Source of the DNA: Nannocystis exedens
GTDB taxonomy: Bacteria > Myxococcota_A > Polyangia > Nannocystales > Nannocystaceae
NCBI RefSeq assembly: GCF_002343915.1
Contig: NZ_NETK01000001.1
Span: 8,880,001-8,944,000 of the forward strand
Reading direction: 5' to 3'
DNA length: 64,000 nucleotides
A model generated the notes under the pieces. That model did no database searches and had not been told where the DNA came from. It was given only the letters and a program-made list of their open reading frames with translations. Positions within the stretch are counted from its first letter, which is position 1; the number at the start of each line of letters is the position of its first letter. Of the stretch, positions 63,163 through 64,000 are shown in pieces. Both the position numbers and the translations under genes were made by a program.

Positions 63163-64000
63163 GTGAGCACCCCGACCCCCCTCCATGGCGTCCTCGGTAC
63201 CCTCGAAGTCCCGCTCGGGCTCGGCCTCCTCCGGCTGTCGACGGAAGGTCGGCCGGGCGAGGCGGAGGCGATCGAGGTCATCCGCTTCGCGCTCGATCAG
63301 GGCATCCGCTTGCTCGACACCGCCGACTCGTACGCGCTCGGCGACAGCGACCTGCACTACGGCGAGCAGCTGGTGCGCAAGGCGCTTGCCGGCTGGAACG
63401 GCCCGCGCGAGCAGGTCCGCGTGGTCACCAAGGCGGGCCTGGCCCGGCCGAAGGGCAAGTGGGTGCCGAACGGCCGCCGCGAGCACCTGCGCAAGATGGT
63501 CGAGGGCAGCCTCAAGGCGCTCGGGGTCGAGCGGATCTTCCTGCTGCTGCTGCACGCGAACGACCCGAAGACGCCGCTCGAGGAGAGCCTGTCGGCGCTG
63601 GCGGAGCTGCAGAAGGAGGGGAAGATCGAGCACCTCGGGCTGTCGAACACGTCGATCGCGGAGGTGCGCCAGGCCGAGCGGCACTTCAAGGTGCAGGCGA
63701 TCCAGAACGAGCTCAGCGTGATCGACCGCGGCAGCGGGGTCGACGGATTGGTGGCACTGGCGCGGCAAATGGGCATACCGTTCCTGGCCCACCGGCCGCT
63801 CGGCGGGCACGCGAAGACGGCCAACCTGCTGAAGAACCGGGCGGTCAAGCCGATCGCGGCCCGCCACCACATCACGCCGCACGAGGCGGCGCTGGCCGCC
63901 CTGCTCGACCTCGGGCCGCCGGTGGTGCCGCTGTTCGGGGCGACGAAGCGCGCGAGCGTCGAGTCGAGCCTGCGCGCGCTGAAGGTGCCGTTCGACGCCC
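63163..64000 (+). CDS. Aldo/keto reductase (3' partial)
   Basis: The frame starts at the GTG at 63163 and is open at the right edge (about 279 codons). The catalytic tetrad is visible: Asp and Tyr in LLDTADSYALGD, Lys in VVTKAGL and His in LLLLHAND. Other family blocks are EHLRKMVEGSLKALGVERI, KIEHLGLSNTS, QNELSVIDRG and FLAHRPLGG. These enzymes reduce carbonyls with NADPH in a TIM barrel; the substrate is unknown. The start is a choice between GTG and later codons, made because the first strand begins soon after. Confidence 0.88.
   Translation, partial: MSTPTPLHGVLGTLEVPLGLGLLRLSTEGRPGEAEAIEVIRFALDQGIRLLDTADSYALGDSDLHYGEQLVRKALAGWNGPREQVRVVTKAGLARPKGKWVPNGRREHLRKMVEGSLKALGVERIFLLLLHANDPKTPLEESLSALAELQKEGKIEHLGLSNTSIAEVRQAERHFKVQAIQNELSVIDRGSGVDGLVALARQMGIPFLAHRPLGGHAKTANLLKNRAVKPIAARHHITPHEAALAALLDLGPPVVPLFGATKRASVESSLRALKVPFDA

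Overview
This is a very GC-rich chromosomal segment that looks like a member of the Myxococcota, most likely a Nannocystales-type myxobacterium. The reasons are the many exported lipoproteins with Thr/Ser/Gly/Glu-rich linkers after the lipobox Cys, a MYXO-CTERM-like sorting tail (39727-40431), three giant Cys-rich DUF4215-type ('Myxococcus cysteine-rich repeat') lipoproteins, and two large signalling proteins built on Hanks-type kinase domains. The taxonomic call is inference; there is no rRNA, tRNA or marker gene. No CRISPR array is present.

Layout. 1-15.3 kb: mostly exported or single-gene functions. These are a von Willebrand D-domain lipoprotein running off the left edge, a ferritin-like lipoprotein, a glutathione S-transferase, phosphatidylserine synthase (pssA), a DTW-domain tRNA-modification enzyme, an FHA protein, a large amidohydrolase-like lipoprotein, a PNGase-F-like lipoprotein, a beta-lactamase-fold serine hydrolase and a Cys-rich lipoprotein. 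16.3-27.7 kb: a DUF4403 lipoprotein, a divergent alcohol dehydrogenase/LysR pair, a frameshifted kelch lipoprotein, a 1,673-residue pseudokinase-ATPase-GAF-STAS protein, and a decayed TPR gene beside a tandem repeat. 27.9-36.6 kb: one compact minus-strand galactose operon: GH2 glycosidase, galT, galK, glycosyltransferase, UDP-galactopyranose mutase, a GH1-like gene with an in-frame stop, and galE. Together these could salvage galactose to UDP-galactose and convert it to UDP-galactofuranose for a glycan.

37.7-46.3 kb: a two-gene ferritin-like operon, a MYXO-CTERM protein, small lipoproteins, an orphan cobalamin-binding domain of the kind found in RiPP radical-SAM methyltransferases, a Fis-type HTH regulator whose start codon lies inside a perfect dyad, a GST pseudogene, and broken-up two-component pieces (PAS protein, stand-alone receiver, truncated HATPase). 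46.3-54.1 kb: an IS630-family element with a candidate A8 frameshift site, a Ser/Thr kinase-TPR receptor, an ECF-type sigma factor, an inclusion-body (PixA/AidA) family gene with an amber stop, a patatin, and a fossil of the same IS family. 54.8-62.5 kb: a small secreted protein and three tandem DUF4215/DUF1554-type lipoproteins. The right edge carries a partial aldo/keto reductase.

Two features tie the window together. First, a dispersed element made of 14-bp-spaced CATG units recurs at gene boundaries (2681, 4210, 18034, 20174, 40533, with degenerate copies at 4046, 43526 and 46173), often forming strong hairpins. Second, there are many interrupted genes (kelch, TPR, GH1-like, GST, PixA-like, small lipoprotein), so either decay is active here or the sequence carries indel errors.
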